Both the position numbers and the translations under genes were made by a program. The notes beneath the pieces are model-generated. The model saw only the letters and a list, made by a program, of their open reading frames with translations, searched no databases and had not been told where the DNA came from. Positions 27,053 through 36,654 of a DNA stretch of 64,000 bases are shown here, one piece after another (within the stretch, counting starts at the first letter, position 1; the number at the start of each line of letters is the position of its first letter). This DNA comes from Parazoarcus communis SWub3 = DSM 12120 (GTDB lineage: Bacteria > Pseudomonadota > Gammaproteobacteria > Burkholderiales > Rhodocyclaceae): NCBI RefSeq assembly GCF_003226565.1, contig NZ_QKOE01000003.1:278156-342155 (forward strand), given 5' to 3'.

Positions 27053-27516
27053 CGGCTGGGCTCGTGGGCGGGCGCAGGTGCTTCGATCGGAAACATGCGG
27101 TCGTATGCCAGATTGAACAGGAAGGCATAAAGGGTATAAGTCAGCGCCAACGCAATATCGGCAACGATCGCCTCCATCCAGCCCATGCCGGTCCACAAGA
27201 CGATGACCGGCAGCGTCAACGTGAACAAACCGCTCTCGAACAACACCGCATGCACGCAGCGCAGCCGGTATGGCCGGCGGTCCGCAGTGCGGCCAGTCAG
27301 GCGCCCCTCGATCCAGTCAAAACCCGTGTTGAAACAACCATTCCAGATCGCGGCAATGAGCGCGAGCAAGGCGAGCAGCCCGATCGACTCGGTCAGCGGC
27401 ACACCGCTGGCCCAGGCGAAGGGTGGCGTAATCAGCACCAGACCACCGATCTCGAACAACACGATCTGGCGCAGGCGGTCGCGCAGGGAACGAAGCTTGG
27501 GTGAATGGGTGGACAC
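27049..27516 (-). CDS. PACE-family efflux transporter
   Basis: Predicted 155-residue inner-membrane protein with four helices arranged as two similar pairs (BTP domains), the layout of AceI-type PACE exporters, which extrude chlorhexidine and short diamines. [20 protein letters not shown] contains the membrane Glu expected in helix 1; [15 protein letters not shown] follows helix 2. The GTG at 27514-27516 gives a family-length protein; the upstream frame is not hydrophobic. Another small cation exporter, Gdx, is the next gene upstream; murB overlaps downstream. Confidence 0.82.
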   Translation of the reverse strand: MSTHSPKLRSLRDRLRQIVLFEIGGLVLITPPFAWASGVPLTESIGLLALLALIAAIWNGCFNTGFDWIEGRLTGRTADRRPYRLRCVHAVLFESGLFTLTLPVIVLWTGMGWMEAIVADIALALTYTLYAFLFNLAYDRMFPIEAPAPAHEPSR

Positions 27517-27699
27517 GGAAACGGCAATGACAAAGGAAGGCGGGGAAGATAGGCCGCCGGCTGCGACATTGCAACCGGCAGTCGTTACGGGATGCGAACG
27601 CCGCCACACCGGGCGCTGCCGTAAAGTCCGTCAACGCGAACTCAGCGCAACGCACTGGACTGTGCAGGCCTTTGGCATCCACGAGGCAACATCATCGAC

Positions 27700-28014
27700 T
27701 CATGCGAACAGTTTCAAGCCCAGGATGCCTGCAACAATCAAGCCCACGCAGGCCAGCCGGATGGCCGTTGCCGGCTCGCCGAACAGCACGATGCCAAGCG
27801 CCACCGTACCCACCGCACCAATGCCGGACCAGACAGCATAGGCGGTACCCAGCGGCAACTCACGCGCCGCCAGACCCAACAGGGCAATGCTGGCGGCGAT
27901 GGATGCCAGCGTGAAGGCCGACGGCCAGAAACGGGTGAAACCTTCGGTGTATTTGAGGCCCACCGCCCAGCCGATTTCGAGCAGGCCAGCCAGCAACAGA
28001 TAAATCCACGACAT
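27700..28014 (-). CDS. gdx: Guanidinium exporter Gdx (SugE-type SMR protein)
   Basis: Predicted 104-residue four-helix small multidrug resistance protein. Residues that define the guanidinium-selective Gdx subgroup are in place: Gly10, Glu13, Trp16 and Trp62. Gdx dimers exchange guanidinium for protons. The ATG at 28012-28014 has a GGAG site and begins the family sequence. The leader carries a guanidine-II riboswitch, so substrate assignment is supported by two independent lines. A PACE exporter gene follows on the same strand after 183 bases. Confidence 0.93.
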   Translation of the reverse strand: MSWIYLLLAGLLEIGWAVGLKYTEGFTRFWPSAFTLASIAASIALLGLAARELPLGTAYAVWSGIGAVGTVALGIVLFGEPATAIRLACVGLIVAGILGLKLFA

Positions 28015-28029
28015 GATGCACTCCGGGCA

Positions 28030-28088
28030 AACACCGGGTCGTCCCGGCACACACCGATTGCACGAAGCACACGGGGCCGTCCCCGCAT
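28030..28088 (-). promoter_or_regulatory. Guanidine-II (mini-ykkC) riboswitch
   Basis: On the minus strand two GC-rich hairpins with ACGR tetraloops lie in tandem: GGGG-ACGG-CCCC (28073-28084) and CCGGG-ACGA-CCCGG (28034-28047), about 25 bases apart. The second is followed within 15 bases by the GGAG ribosome site of gdx. Two ACGR-loop hairpins just before a Gdx gene are the defining features of the guanidine-II class, in which guanidine stabilises loop-loop pairing and frees the ribosome site. A TTGCCC-17-CATGAT promoter-like pair lies just upstream. Confidence 0.9.
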
Positions 28089-28181
28089 CGGATGGAATCG
28101 GTCCAATCATGGCAAATTCCGCGAGACCGGGCAAGCCATCCACATACCCGGACACAACAGGGGCCGCCGCCCCGGGCACAC

Positions 28182-31112
28182 TCACACCGTCCTGGTCTGC
28201 AGACAAGCCGCGACATCCACCTGATCGATCTGTTCCGGGCGCATGAAACGCTGGGCATAACGCAGATACACCCCGCTATTCAGGAACAGTGCAAACAGGT
28301 CCGGATCGACATGCCCCTCGTCGCGCATCCGCACCATGATCGCGATCGCCTCGGACAGCGTCTTGCCCGGCTTGTACGGCCGGTCTACCGCAGTCAGTGC
28401 CTCGAAAATATCGGCGATCGCCATCATCCGTGCCAGCGGGCTCATCTGCGCCTGCGTCAGCCGACGCGGATAACCGGTACCGTCCATCTTCTCGTGATGC
28501 CCGCCGGCGATCTCCGGCACTTCGCGCAGATGACGCGGGAACGGCAGCGCAGACAACATGACCAGGGTCTGCACGATGTGCTCGTTGATCTTGTACCGCT
28601 CCTCCGCCGAGAGCGTGCCCCGCGCCACCGACAGGTTGTACAGCTCGCCGCGGTTGTACAACAGGGTCGGCACCTCCATGCGGAAACCGAGTGGATGATC
28701 CGGACGGATCCGGTCGTTCTCGCCGCGTGGAATACAGTGCTCGGGCCGGTCGGCCAGCAGCGGCTCGCGCACTGGCAGCACGGCCGGGGCTCGCGTATCC
28801 ATGCGCTCGAGTTCGTCGCGCGACAAGCCCAGACGATCATCCAGCGTACGCAACCAGGTACGGGCGGCAATCGCACGCAAACGTTCGAGATCCAGCTGCG
28901 CCATGAACTCCCCGCCTTCATTGCAGCGGGCAACAAATGCAAAATCGGCATCCAGTTCTGCCCACGCCTGTGCCAGTCGGGCTCGCGCCTGCACACGGGG
29001 CGTCCCCGCTGCTTCGGCCTCCAGGCAGGCAATCTCGGCATCGCGTTTGAGCACTTCGAACCGCATTCTCACTTCATGGATGCGGTTGTACAGGGTCTCC
29101 AGCTTGGTCGCCTTGTCCACCACGTATTCCGGCGTCGTCACCTTGCCGCAGTCATGCAACCATGACGCCACATGCACCGCCTCCCAGGCGTCATCGTCCA
29201 GCCGGAAATCCCGGTAGGGGCCATCCTGCGTGTCGCAGGCGGCACGGGCCAGCATCTTGGTCAGCTCGGGGACGCGCGCGCAATGCCCGCCGGTATAGGG
29301 GCTCTTGGCGTCGATTGCAGCCGCGATCAACTGGATGAAAGCCTCGAACAGTACCTTTTGCGCCTGGATCAGGGACTTGTTCTCCAGCGACACCGCGGTC
29401 GAACCCGACAAGGCGGCAATGAACGACAGCCGTGCAGCGTCGCTGGGCTCACGCCGCAACAGCAGCATTGCCCCCACCGGCTGCGCCTGGCGGTTGAGCA
29501 GCGGTACCGCAATCGCATGCCTTGCCTCGTTTGCGCCGACCGCCTCGCTCAAACCCAGCCGGGCAAACGTCGCCGCATCGCAGGACTGCGCAAGCGGCCT
29601 GCCCTCGTGCAGCGCCCTGGCCGGCAGATCGTGTTCATCGTCTGCGGACAGCGACCTCGGCGTGCCCGGCAAGGCCTGACCGTCGGCCGACAGCGCCGCC
29701 GCCGGCACCAGTTGCTCATCCTCGTACAGGTAGAGCACACCGCCGGTGGCGTCGGCGGCAGAGATGGTTTCACCGAGCAGGCGTGGCAACAGATCCTCGA
29801 ATCGCCGCTCGCCGGCCACCGCCAGGCTGATGTCGAGAAAGCGGCGGATACTGCGCTTCATGCCATCCATGGTCACGGCCAGCGCATTGACCTCGCTCAC
29901 CATCGAATTGACCTGCAGCGGGCTGGAAAAATCGAAGCGGCGGATCGCCTCCGCCTCGGTCGCCAAGGTCTGCAGCGGACGGGCGATGCCACGCGCCATC
30001 GACCAGGTGATGGGCACCGCAACCAGGATGACCATCAGCGTCATCCATACCGCCTGATCGCGCAAGCGCAGGGCATCGGCGAACAACTCGTCCTCCGGTA
30101 TCGCCACCACCAGAAACAAGGGGTTGGCACCCGACAGCGTCAGCGGCTCGATGCTGACCCGCCATTGCCGATCCGCCGCTTGCAGGACAAGACTGCCGCC
30201 CGCGTCAGCGACAGGCAGGTACCCGGCAAGTTGCTGCAACACCGGTACGCCGAGCTCCATGAGCCTGTTCAGCTTCACCACCTGCAGCGGGTCATCCACG
30301 CTGCGAACCAGCCGCCCCATGCGGTCGTAAGCCACAACACCCCCCTCGGCATCGATCAGCACCAGTTCTGTACCGGGGGTGACCTTCTGTCGTGCAAGCG
30401 AGGCATCGAGCGAAGCCAGCAGGATATCCGCCCCGATCACACCACCGCCACTTGCCGCCTGGACGGCAATGGTGGTGCCGACCTGACGGTTGGAGAAGAA
30501 CACATATGGCGAGGTGATGACACGGCCCGTCGCGCCAAGGGCAGCACGAAACCAGGCCCGCTCGCGCGGGTCGTAGGCTGCGGGATAGTCGGGGCGCTCA
30601 TCGCTGCGCAGCACCACCAACCCGGCATCCAGATGCACGAACCGGCCGCGACTTCCACCCGCGTCATGATCGATGCTTTGAACCAGATAGCGACTTCCCG
30701 GTGGTGCATCGAACAAGGCAGCCTCGTCCGCCGTGCCCTGCAGACGGCGGACGAAAAAGAAGTCGCCGTCCGCAAAGCCCATATAGATTGATGACAACAA
30801 TCCCGACCCGGCAAGGGCCTCGACCAGCACGGGCAGCGCACGCATGCGCTCATCGTGGGAGACCGTCTGCGCCAGCGGTGCATGGCGCAACAGGCTGGCA
30901 GCCGCCTCGGCCGGTGCAGTCGCAAGCCTCAACTCGATCAGGGTTTCGCGGGCAATACGTTCAGTCAGGGCAACGGCCTGCGTCTCGAGCTGATCACGGC
31001 TGAAACTGTAGCCAAGCCAGCCGATCAGCAAGCCAACGGCCAGCACCAGCAGGACAAACAGGGACGAGATATGGACCCGCAAGGGAAACGGATGAAGGGA
31101 CTGTCGCGTCAT
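28182..31112 (-). CDS. dCache-HAMP-GAF-HD-GYP signalling protein
   Basis: Predicted 976-residue transmembrane protein. A helix at residues 15-37 precedes a long periplasmic Cache region; a second helix near 350-370 leads into HAMP. A GAF-like domain follows (about 420-590). The HD-GYP phosphodiesterase has His653-Asp654 in LHDCGK and [11 protein letters not shown] with GYP at 880-882, all key residues intact, so it should degrade cyclic di-GMP. About 225 residues separate HD from GYP, some 150 more than usual, so a large insert interrupts the domain. It lies downstream of a kinase and a receiver-TPR gene. Confidence 0.88.
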   Translation of the reverse strand: MTRQSLHPFPLRVHISSLFVLLVLAVGLLIGWLGYSFSRDQLETQAVALTERIARETLIELRLATAPAEAAASLLRHAPLAQTVSHDERMRALPVLVEALAGSGLLSSIYMGFADGDFFFVRRLQGTADEAALFDAPPGSRYLVQSIDHDAGGSRGRFVHLDAGLVVLRSDERPDYPAAYDPRERAWFRAALGATGRVITSPYVFFSNRQVGTTIAVQAASGGGVIGADILLASLDASLARQKVTPGTELVLIDAEGGVVAYDRMGRLVRSVDDPLQVVKLNRLMELGVPVLQQLAGYLPVADAGGSLVLQAADRQWRVSIEPLTLSGANPLFLVVAIPEDELFADALRLRDQAVWMTLMVILVAVPITWSMARGIARPLQTLATEAEAIRRFDFSSPLQVNSMVSEVNALAVTMDGMKRSIRRFLDISLAVAGERRFEDLLPRLLGETISAADATGGVLYLYEDEQLVPAAALSADGQALPGTPRSLSADDEHDLPARALHEGRPLAQSCDAATFARLGLSEAVGANEARHAIAVPLLNRQAQPVGAMLLLRREPSDAARLSFIAALSGSTAVSLENKSLIQAQKVLFEAFIQLIAAAIDAKSPYTGGHCARVPELTKMLARAACDTQDGPYRDFRLDDDAWEAVHVASWLHDCGKVTTPEYVVDKATKLETLYNRIHEVRMRFEVLKRDAEIACLEAEAAGTPRVQARARLAQAWAELDADFAFVARCNEGGEFMAQLDLERLRAIAARTWLRTLDDRLGLSRDELERMDTRAPAVLPVREPLLADRPEHCIPRGENDRIRPDHPLGFRMEVPTLLYNRGELYNLSVARGTLSAEERYKINEHIVQTLVMLSALPFPRHLREVPEIAGGHHEKMDGTGYPRRLTQAQMSPLARMMAIADIFEALTAVDRPYKPGKTLSEAIAIMVRMRDEGHVDPDLFALFLNSGVYLRYAQRFMRPEQIDQVDVAACLQTRTV

Positions 31113-31235
31113 GACGGCTCACACTCCGGGATTGCGGATGGACATCACCACGCCCCGAGACGGCTGCGGCCAAGTCCGCTGACATGCTGACACGCGCACC
31201 CTGCAAGTACAAGCACGCCGGGCAGCAAGCCCTCG

Positions 31236-32630
31236 TCAAACGCCCTGCAGCGGCGCCTCCGGCGGCACATCGTCACCATGACTGATCTTCTGCAGTGCAG
31301 CCCGGCGCTGCAGCTCGCGAAACACCGGGCTCATGCCCTGCGCCTCGAACAGGTCACGCACGACCTTGAACACCCGACGGATCTCGTCGCTGGCGAACAA
31401 GGCATGCGTCATCGCTGTTGCCAGTTCCCGGTCGCCCAGGGCCATCGCGGCCCTGACAATGTCCAGCCGGGTCTGGGCGTCAAACGGAGTCGCCATCCAC
31501 GCATTGCGCAAACCCGCCACCCGTGCGCGCTCGGCATCGGGCTTCATCAGCGCTCGCAAGGCTTGCCAGGACGCGCGCTCGTCCAGCCCCGCCGTCTCCA
31601 GCCGCTGCGGGGTGATCTCGTCGAGCGCGCGCTCCGCCTCCACCAGGGTGCCGGCCTCGACCAGACTACGCACCAGCATCAGTCGGTCAGCAACCGTCAC
31701 TGCACCAGGGGTGGAGTCGTTACGCACCACATCGGCCATGGCCTCGATCGCCGTCTCCGTATCGCCATTAAGCAGTGCAGCGTCAGCCAGCAGACGCTTG
31801 CGCACGTAGTTGCGCTCGGTCTTGCGCGAGGCCTCCTCTACCGTGCGCTGCGCCTCGGCATGGTCACCCATATCCATGCAGATCTGTGTTTTCAGGTCAT
31901 GTCCGCCAAAGTACATCGGCGCATCGATCACCACCTGATCCATGATCTCCCGCGCCTCCTGCAAACGATTCTGCCCGACCAGCGCGCGGGCCTTGCCCGC
32001 CCGCGCCCAGGGGAAGGCATGCGCAGCCAGGATTTCGTCAAACACGCGCTCGGCCGCCTCGGCATCACCCTTCAGGATCTGCACCTCGGCCTGCTGACGC
32101 ATCAGTTCGAAGCGGTGCAACTGGCCCTCGTCGGTGTCACGCGACTCATCCAGAAAACGCTCTGCCGCCGGAAAGTCCGCCGCGCGTTTGGCGACGTACA
32201 AGGGTTGAAAGAAGCGCTTGCGCCGCAACACCCGGTCCAGCCGCAGCTTGAGGCGTTCGGGTGAAAACGGTTTGATGATGTAGTCGTCCGGCGCCAACTC
32301 CACCACGGCAACCACCTGCTCATAAGCCTGCTCGGCGGTCACCATGATGAACACCGCCTCGTCGGCCAGCATGTCGAAACGACGCAATTCTTCAAGCAAT
32401 TGCTGCCCCGAGCGCTCGCCGCCCAGCTGGTAGTCGCACAGGATGACGTCGGGTGGCGCCCGGCGGATGCGCGCAATCGCATCCTGATAGCCGGCCGAGA
32501 ACTCGACCAGGAAGGCCCCCATGGTCTGCGCGCAGATCCGCAACCCCTGGCGGGCAGCCGGCTGGTCGTCGACGACAAGGAAGCGCAACGCGCGATAGAA
32601 GTCCGGCCCCAGTTCAGTCAGGGCAGCCAT
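31236..32630 (-). CDS. Response regulator with TPR output region
   Basis: Predicted 464-residue cytoplasmic protein. Residues 16-135 are a receiver with VVDDQPAARQG, a phosphoacceptor Asp in VILCDYQLGG, VTAEQA and YIIKPF. The remaining 320 residues are helical repeats with TPR-like spacing (for example DAEAAERVFDEILAAHAFPWARAG), so the output is protein binding rather than DNA binding. It overlaps the end of the soluble kinase gene by 13 bases and is followed by the HD-GYP gene, suggesting one pathway. Confidence 0.87.
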   Translation of the reverse strand: MAALTELGPDFYRALRFLVVDDQPAARQGLRICAQTMGAFLVEFSAGYQDAIARIRRAPPDVILCDYQLGGERSGQQLLEELRRFDMLADEAVFIMVTAEQAYEQVVAVVELAPDDYIIKPFSPERLKLRLDRVLRRKRFFQPLYVAKRAADFPAAERFLDESRDTDEGQLHRFELMRQQAEVQILKGDAEAAERVFDEILAAHAFPWARAGKARALVGQNRLQEAREIMDQVVIDAPMYFGGHDLKTQICMDMGDHAEAQRTVEEASRKTERNYVRKRLLADAALLNGDTETAIEAMADVVRNDSTPGAVTVADRLMLVRSLVEAGTLVEAERALDEITPQRLETAGLDERASWQALRALMKPDAERARVAGLRNAWMATPFDAQTRLDIVRAAMALGDRELATAMTHALFASDEIRRVFKVVRDLFEAQGMSPVFRELQRRAALQKISHGDDVPPEAPLQGV

Positions 32631-33238
32631 AGCTCGAATACCGCGCCGCCCAGCGCGCCGCCGTTGGACAAGCTCAAACGCCCTTGCCGCCCCCCACGCT
32701 GATGCTGTGCAGCGATTTCGCGCGCAACGAACAGGCCAACGCCCAGCCGCGGCGCGGCCGTGTGCGGTGGCGGATCGAAGCCGGCGCCATCATCTTCGAC
32801 GGCCAGCCGCAGGAAACCCTCGCGCTCTTCTGCACTCAGCACGATGCGGCTGCGGGCAAAACGACTGGCGTTCTGCAGTGCGTTGGACAGGATGTCGAGA
32901 CTCAGCTCCCGGTCCAGCGGCCACAGCACTGGCCGCTGATGCGCCACCGTCAGGGACAGGCCCAGGCGCTCGCAATGCTTGCGGTTGATCAGCACCGCCT
33001 CTTCGAGCAACTCACCCACCGGCTGCATGCTGATCGACAAGGTCTCCAAGCCACGCTGCAGCTTGTACGCCGTCAGCACCCGGCTGAGCCGCAGCGCGGC
33101 CAGTTCGATGGCGAAGCGCGCCTCGTCCAGAGAAATGCCGTGCTCGGCCTCGGCCTGCACCAGCAGGGTTTCGGCGAGAAAGAGCTGATTCTTGGCGTCA
33201 TGGACGCCCGAGCTCAGGATGTCGAGTACACCTTGCAT
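32618..33238 (-). CDS. Soluble sensor-less histidine kinase
   Basis: Predicted 206-residue protein with no membrane segment and no separate sensor domain. A short dimerisation region carries HDAKNQL (His13), a variant H-box. The ATPase domain has an N-box (DILSNALQNASRFA), G1 (EDDGAGF) and G2 (LGVGLFVAREIA). It probably phosphorylates the receiver-TPR protein encoded by the overlapping next gene. The input must come from a partner protein or be absent. It lies 33 bases downstream of trpS on the same strand. Confidence 0.82.
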   Translation of the reverse strand: MQGVLDILSSGVHDAKNQLFLAETLLVQAEAEHGISLDEARFAIELAALRLSRVLTAYKLQRGLETLSISMQPVGELLEEAVLINRKHCERLGLSLTVAHQRPVLWPLDRELSLDILSNALQNASRFARSRIVLSAEEREGFLRLAVEDDGAGFDPPPHTAAPRLGVGLFVAREIAAQHQRGGRQGRLSLSNGGALGGAVFELWLP

Positions 33239-33271
33239 GCTGCGCTCCGCGAAGGGCTACGCGAAAACGTA

Positions 33272-34552
33272 TCACTCGGCAGCAAAAGCCGCCAGTGCCT
33301 CACCCAGTTGCGCGATGTCGACGCCTTCGCCCAACTCGGCCAGGCCTTCGATCGTCTCTCCCTGCTTGATCCTGGCAACAGATTGCCCCGCCTCCTTCGG
33401 CGAGTCGAAGCCACGGCTCTGCAACAGCAGGCGACCCTCGCCATCCACCAGCTTGAAGTAGAACCGGCCGTCGGCCTCGCGGTACTGCTTGAACTGCGGC
33501 AGGGCCTGGGACTTGGGCCGTGCCTGGACGGTCGGCGTGACCAGGGCGTCGAGTCGGCGCAGCCCGACTGCGTGACGCAGATCAGCCAGGAAAGGCGTCG
33601 CGATCGCCCGCGCCTTCTCCGCGCCTTCGAGCAACTTCTGTTCGATCTGGGCTGGCTGTGCGATCAGGGCCTCGTAACGTTCGCGCATCGGCGCCACCGC
33701 GCGCTCGATATACTCGAACACGGCCTGCTTGGCCTCACCCCAGGCGATGCCTTCGGCAAAGGCCGTACGCATGGCTTCGGTTTCATCGGCGGATGCAAAA
33801 GCCTGATACAGCTGGAACAGCGCGGAGCCTTCGGTTTCCTTCGGCTCACCCGGCAGGCGGGAGTCGGTGAGGATGGAGAACACCAGCTTCTTCAACTCTG
33901 CCGGTTTGGCAAACAGCGGAATCACATTGTCGTAGGACTTGCTCATCTTGCGGCCGTCGAGTCCGGGCAGAGTCGCCACTGCCTCATCGATTGCCGCCTC
34001 GGGCAACACGAAATGCTCGCCGTACAAGTGGTTGAAGCGGGCAGCGATGTCACGCGCCATCTCGATATGCTGAATCTGGTCGCGCCCCACCGGCACCGAA
34101 TGCGCCTTGAACATCAGGATGTCAGCCGCCATCAGCACCGGGTACATGAACAGGCCCATATTGACCCCGGCATCGGGATCCTCGCCATCGGCATTGTTCT
34201 TGTCCACCGCAGCCTTGTAGGCATGGGCGCGGTTGAGCAGCCCCTTGCCCGCCACACAGGTCAGCAACCAGGTCAGCTCAGGAATCTCCGGGATGTCGGA
34301 CTGACGGTAGAACCACACCCGATCGGCATCCAGCCCGGCCGCCAGCCAGGTCGCCGCGATTTCCAGCGTGGAACGCTGCACCCGCACCGGATCGGTGGTG
34401 CTGATCAACGCATGGTAGTCGGCAAGAAAGTAGAAGCTCTCCGCATCGGCGCGCCGGCTGGCCTCGACTGCGGGGCGAATGGCACCGGCATAGTTTCCAA
34501 GATGGGGCGTGCCGGAAGGTTTGATACCGGTAAGGATGCGTTGGGCGGCCAT
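33272..34552 (-). CDS. trpS: Tryptophan--tRNA ligase
   Basis: Predicted 426-residue class I aminoacyl-tRNA synthetase. The HIGH-like motif is PSGTPHLGNY near residue 13 and the KMSKS motif is in GRKMSKSYDN. The core ends around residue 340, and about 85 extra residues follow, including GRFYFKLVDGEGRLLLQSRG, which looks like a DUF1508/YegP-type beta unit. E. coli TrpS has 334 residues. The ATG at 34550-34552 starts MAAQRILTGIKPSG, the family N-terminus; the longer open frame upstream is spurious. Confidence 0.95.
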   Translation of the reverse strand: MAAQRILTGIKPSGTPHLGNYAGAIRPAVEASRRADAESFYFLADYHALISTTDPVRVQRSTLEIAATWLAAGLDADRVWFYRQSDIPEIPELTWLLTCVAGKGLLNRAHAYKAAVDKNNADGEDPDAGVNMGLFMYPVLMAADILMFKAHSVPVGRDQIQHIEMARDIAARFNHLYGEHFVLPEAAIDEAVATLPGLDGRKMSKSYDNVIPLFAKPAELKKLVFSILTDSRLPGEPKETEGSALFQLYQAFASADETEAMRTAFAEGIAWGEAKQAVFEYIERAVAPMRERYEALIAQPAQIEQKLLEGAEKARAIATPFLADLRHAVGLRRLDALVTPTVQARPKSQALPQFKQYREADGRFYFKLVDGEGRLLLQSRGFDSPKEAGQSVARIKQGETIEGLAELGEGVDIAQLGEALAAFAAE

Positions 34553-34673
34553 GATGCGGTCCAGCAAGTCAAAGGCCGGAAGTTTATCAGGCCACCACGC
34601 AATCCGCGCCAGAACGACAGGGCCGCACACCCGGCCCCGCCAATCGCGCATCGCGATGCTGCGGAAAATACCC

Positions 34674-35036
34674 TCAACGTGCGCCGCCTTCGGCGTCTGC
34701 AGATGCTTCGCCGCGGATACCGCGCACCAGTCCCCGGCTGCCGTCCCTGGCGGCATGCCCGACGGCACGGGCACCATCGCCCACCGCGTGGTATGCCCCC
34801 TTGGCCACACCACCTACCGTACGCCCGAACTCCGCAGCCTCCTGGCCAATCTCGCGCCCAACCTCACCCGCGCCGGTGCCGATATCACGCAAGGTAGAAC
34901 CGACAGCATGGCCGACCGACTCGCTGGTGGAGCGCTCGGCAGCCTGGGTTCCCAGCGGCAGCAACAGTGCAAAAGCCACGCCAACACAAGACAGCAATCG
35001 GGCATTCCGCCCTGTTTGAGAAGACATATCCGACAT
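34674..35036 (-). CDS. Small exported protein of unknown function
   Basis: Predicted 120-residue protein. A signal peptide (LLSCVGVAFALLLPLGTQAAE) is followed by a Gly/Ala-rich amphipathic region with repeated GxAVG-, GVAKGAY- and GHAARDG-type segments. The ATG at 35034-35036 has a GGAGG ribosome site. The mature part resembles low-complexity, stress-type exported proteins but I do not recognise a family. It is upstream of trpS on the same strand, with a 121-base gap. Confidence 0.6.
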   Translation of the reverse strand: MSDMSSQTGRNARLLSCVGVAFALLLPLGTQAAERSTSESVGHAVGSTLRDIGTGAGEVGREIGQEAAEFGRTVGGVAKGAYHAVGDGARAVGHAARDGSRGLVRGIRGEASADAEGGAR

Positions 35037-35275
35037 GACGGCCTCCAAGGTCATTGCCTTGATATTCAGACTAGCGCTCACGCCGGATGTTCGCCGTAAG
35101 CAGGCGTAACGAAATACGACATTGGTAGGCACATTGACAGGCGAGTTTGGAGATATCGACATGGCGGGTTACAATATTTGTCCAAATTAAATTTGGCGGA
35201 AGTGGTTGCCACCCCCCACCCACTCACGAGCCTTCGCGCCACCCGCGCAGAACGGCGACGCTACCGCCCACTGCC

Positions 35276-36598
35276 ATGCTTCCACATCTGCTCCCGATCG
35301 GTGCCCTGCTCGCCGGGATCGCGCTGCTCCTGCTCGGCACCGGACTGCTAAATACCGTCCTCGCGTTGCGCGGCAGCCTCGAAGGCTACAGCGACGCCAC
35401 GCTGGGCCTGATTGGTTCGGCCTACTTCATCGGCTTCTTCGCCGGCACCTTTGTCGCGCCACCGCTGATCCGTCGTATGGGCCACGTCCGCGCCTTCGCC
35501 TTTTTTGCCGCGGCCACTGCCGGTTGCGTGCTGTTGCACGCCTTGCTGGTGTCTGCGCCGGTGTGGTTCGGCCTGCGCATCGTCACCGGCATTGCCCTGG
35601 TGGGGCTGTACACCGTCATCGAAAGCTGGCTCAACAGCCAGGCGCCAACGGAACGCCGCGGGCAGGTGTTCGCCATCTACATGGCGGTCAACCTGGGCGC
35701 GCTGGCGCTGGCGCAACAGTTGCTCCGCCTCGGCACCCCGGCAGAATTTGGTCTGTTCGCGATTGCGGCCATTTTTGTCTGCCTCGCGGTGATGCCGGTC
35801 ACTGCAACCTTGCTCCCCCCACCCACACTGACGCACACACCACGGCTGAGCCTGCACGCCTTGTGGAAGGCGGCCCCCGTGGCCTGCGCCGGCTCAGTGC
35901 TGTCGGGCCTGGCGATGGGCGCGTTCTGGGGCATGAGTGCGGTGTATGGCGGCCGCATCGGACTGGACGATAACGGTGTCGCCTTGCTGGTCACACTATC
36001 CATCCTCGGCGGCGCACTCGGACAGTGGCCGATCGGGCGCTTCTCCGACCGTACCGACCGTCGCCGCGCACTGGGTCTGGTCGCGGGTGCCGCCTGTCTT
36101 GCCGCATTGCTATGGGCCGTGCTGGGCAGCACCGGCGAAGCGGTGCTGATTGCCGGCGCCCTGTTCGGTGCGGCCGCCTTCGCCCTGTACCCGATCGTGG
36201 TCGCCCATCTGATCGACCACCTCGCACATGAAGACATCCTTTCCGGCAATGCCGGCCTGTTGCTGCTGCATGGCGCCGGTGCTGCAGTCGGCCCGGCCGT
36301 GGCCGGAAGCCTGATGGGCTGGCTCGGCCCGATTGCGCTGCCCCTGCACTTCGCACTGATGCTGGCACCCTTGAGCGCATTTGCGCTGTGGCATGCCCGC
36401 CGCGGTGCGGACGAAATCGTCGAGGAGGCGGCGCACTTCATGCCCATGCTGCGCACCTCGCCGACCGTGCTGGAAATGATGACACCGGGCGAGCTACCCA
36501 CAAGCGCCGCCGAGGTCGCCGCGGCAGAACCCGCCGCGCCACCCACCGCCGAATCCCCCGCCGCATCTGACCCGGACCGCAGCCGGGCACCTGATTGA
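35276..36598 (+). CDS. MFS transporter
   Basis: Predicted 440-residue major facilitator protein with twelve helices. The first helix is MLPHLLPIGALLAGIALLLL; the loop 2-3 motif is represented by GFFAGTFVAPPLIRRMGHVR and the loop 8-9 repeat by GRFSDRTDRRRAL. Sequence style is that of the YcaD/UMF-like drug or metabolite permeases. The last 60 residues are a Pro/Ala-rich cytoplasmic tail. The ATG at 35276 starts the first helix. The glucosylglycerol-phosphate gene follows after 56 bases; transport of that pathway's compounds is possible but unsupported. Confidence 0.85.
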   Translation: MLPHLLPIGALLAGIALLLLGTGLLNTVLALRGSLEGYSDATLGLIGSAYFIGFFAGTFVAPPLIRRMGHVRAFAFFAAATAGCVLLHALLVSAPVWFGLRIVTGIALVGLYTVIESWLNSQAPTERRGQVFAIYMAVNLGALALAQQLLRLGTPAEFGLFAIAAIFVCLAVMPVTATLLPPPTLTHTPRLSLHALWKAAPVACAGSVLSGLAMGAFWGMSAVYGGRIGLDDNGVALLVTLSILGGALGQWPIGRFSDRTDRRRALGLVAGAACLAALLWAVLGSTGEAVLIAGALFGAAAFALYPIVVAHLIDHLAHEDILSGNAGLLLLHGAGAAVGPAVAGSLMGWLGPIALPLHFALMLAPLSAFALWHARRGADEIVEEAAHFMPMLRTSPTVLEMMTPGELPTSAAEVAAAEPAAPPTAESPAASDPDRSRAPD

Positions 36599-36654
36599 CC
36601 CACGACAAACCAGTCGGCATTCGTGTCGGCGTTCACCCTCAAGGAGAACCGCAC

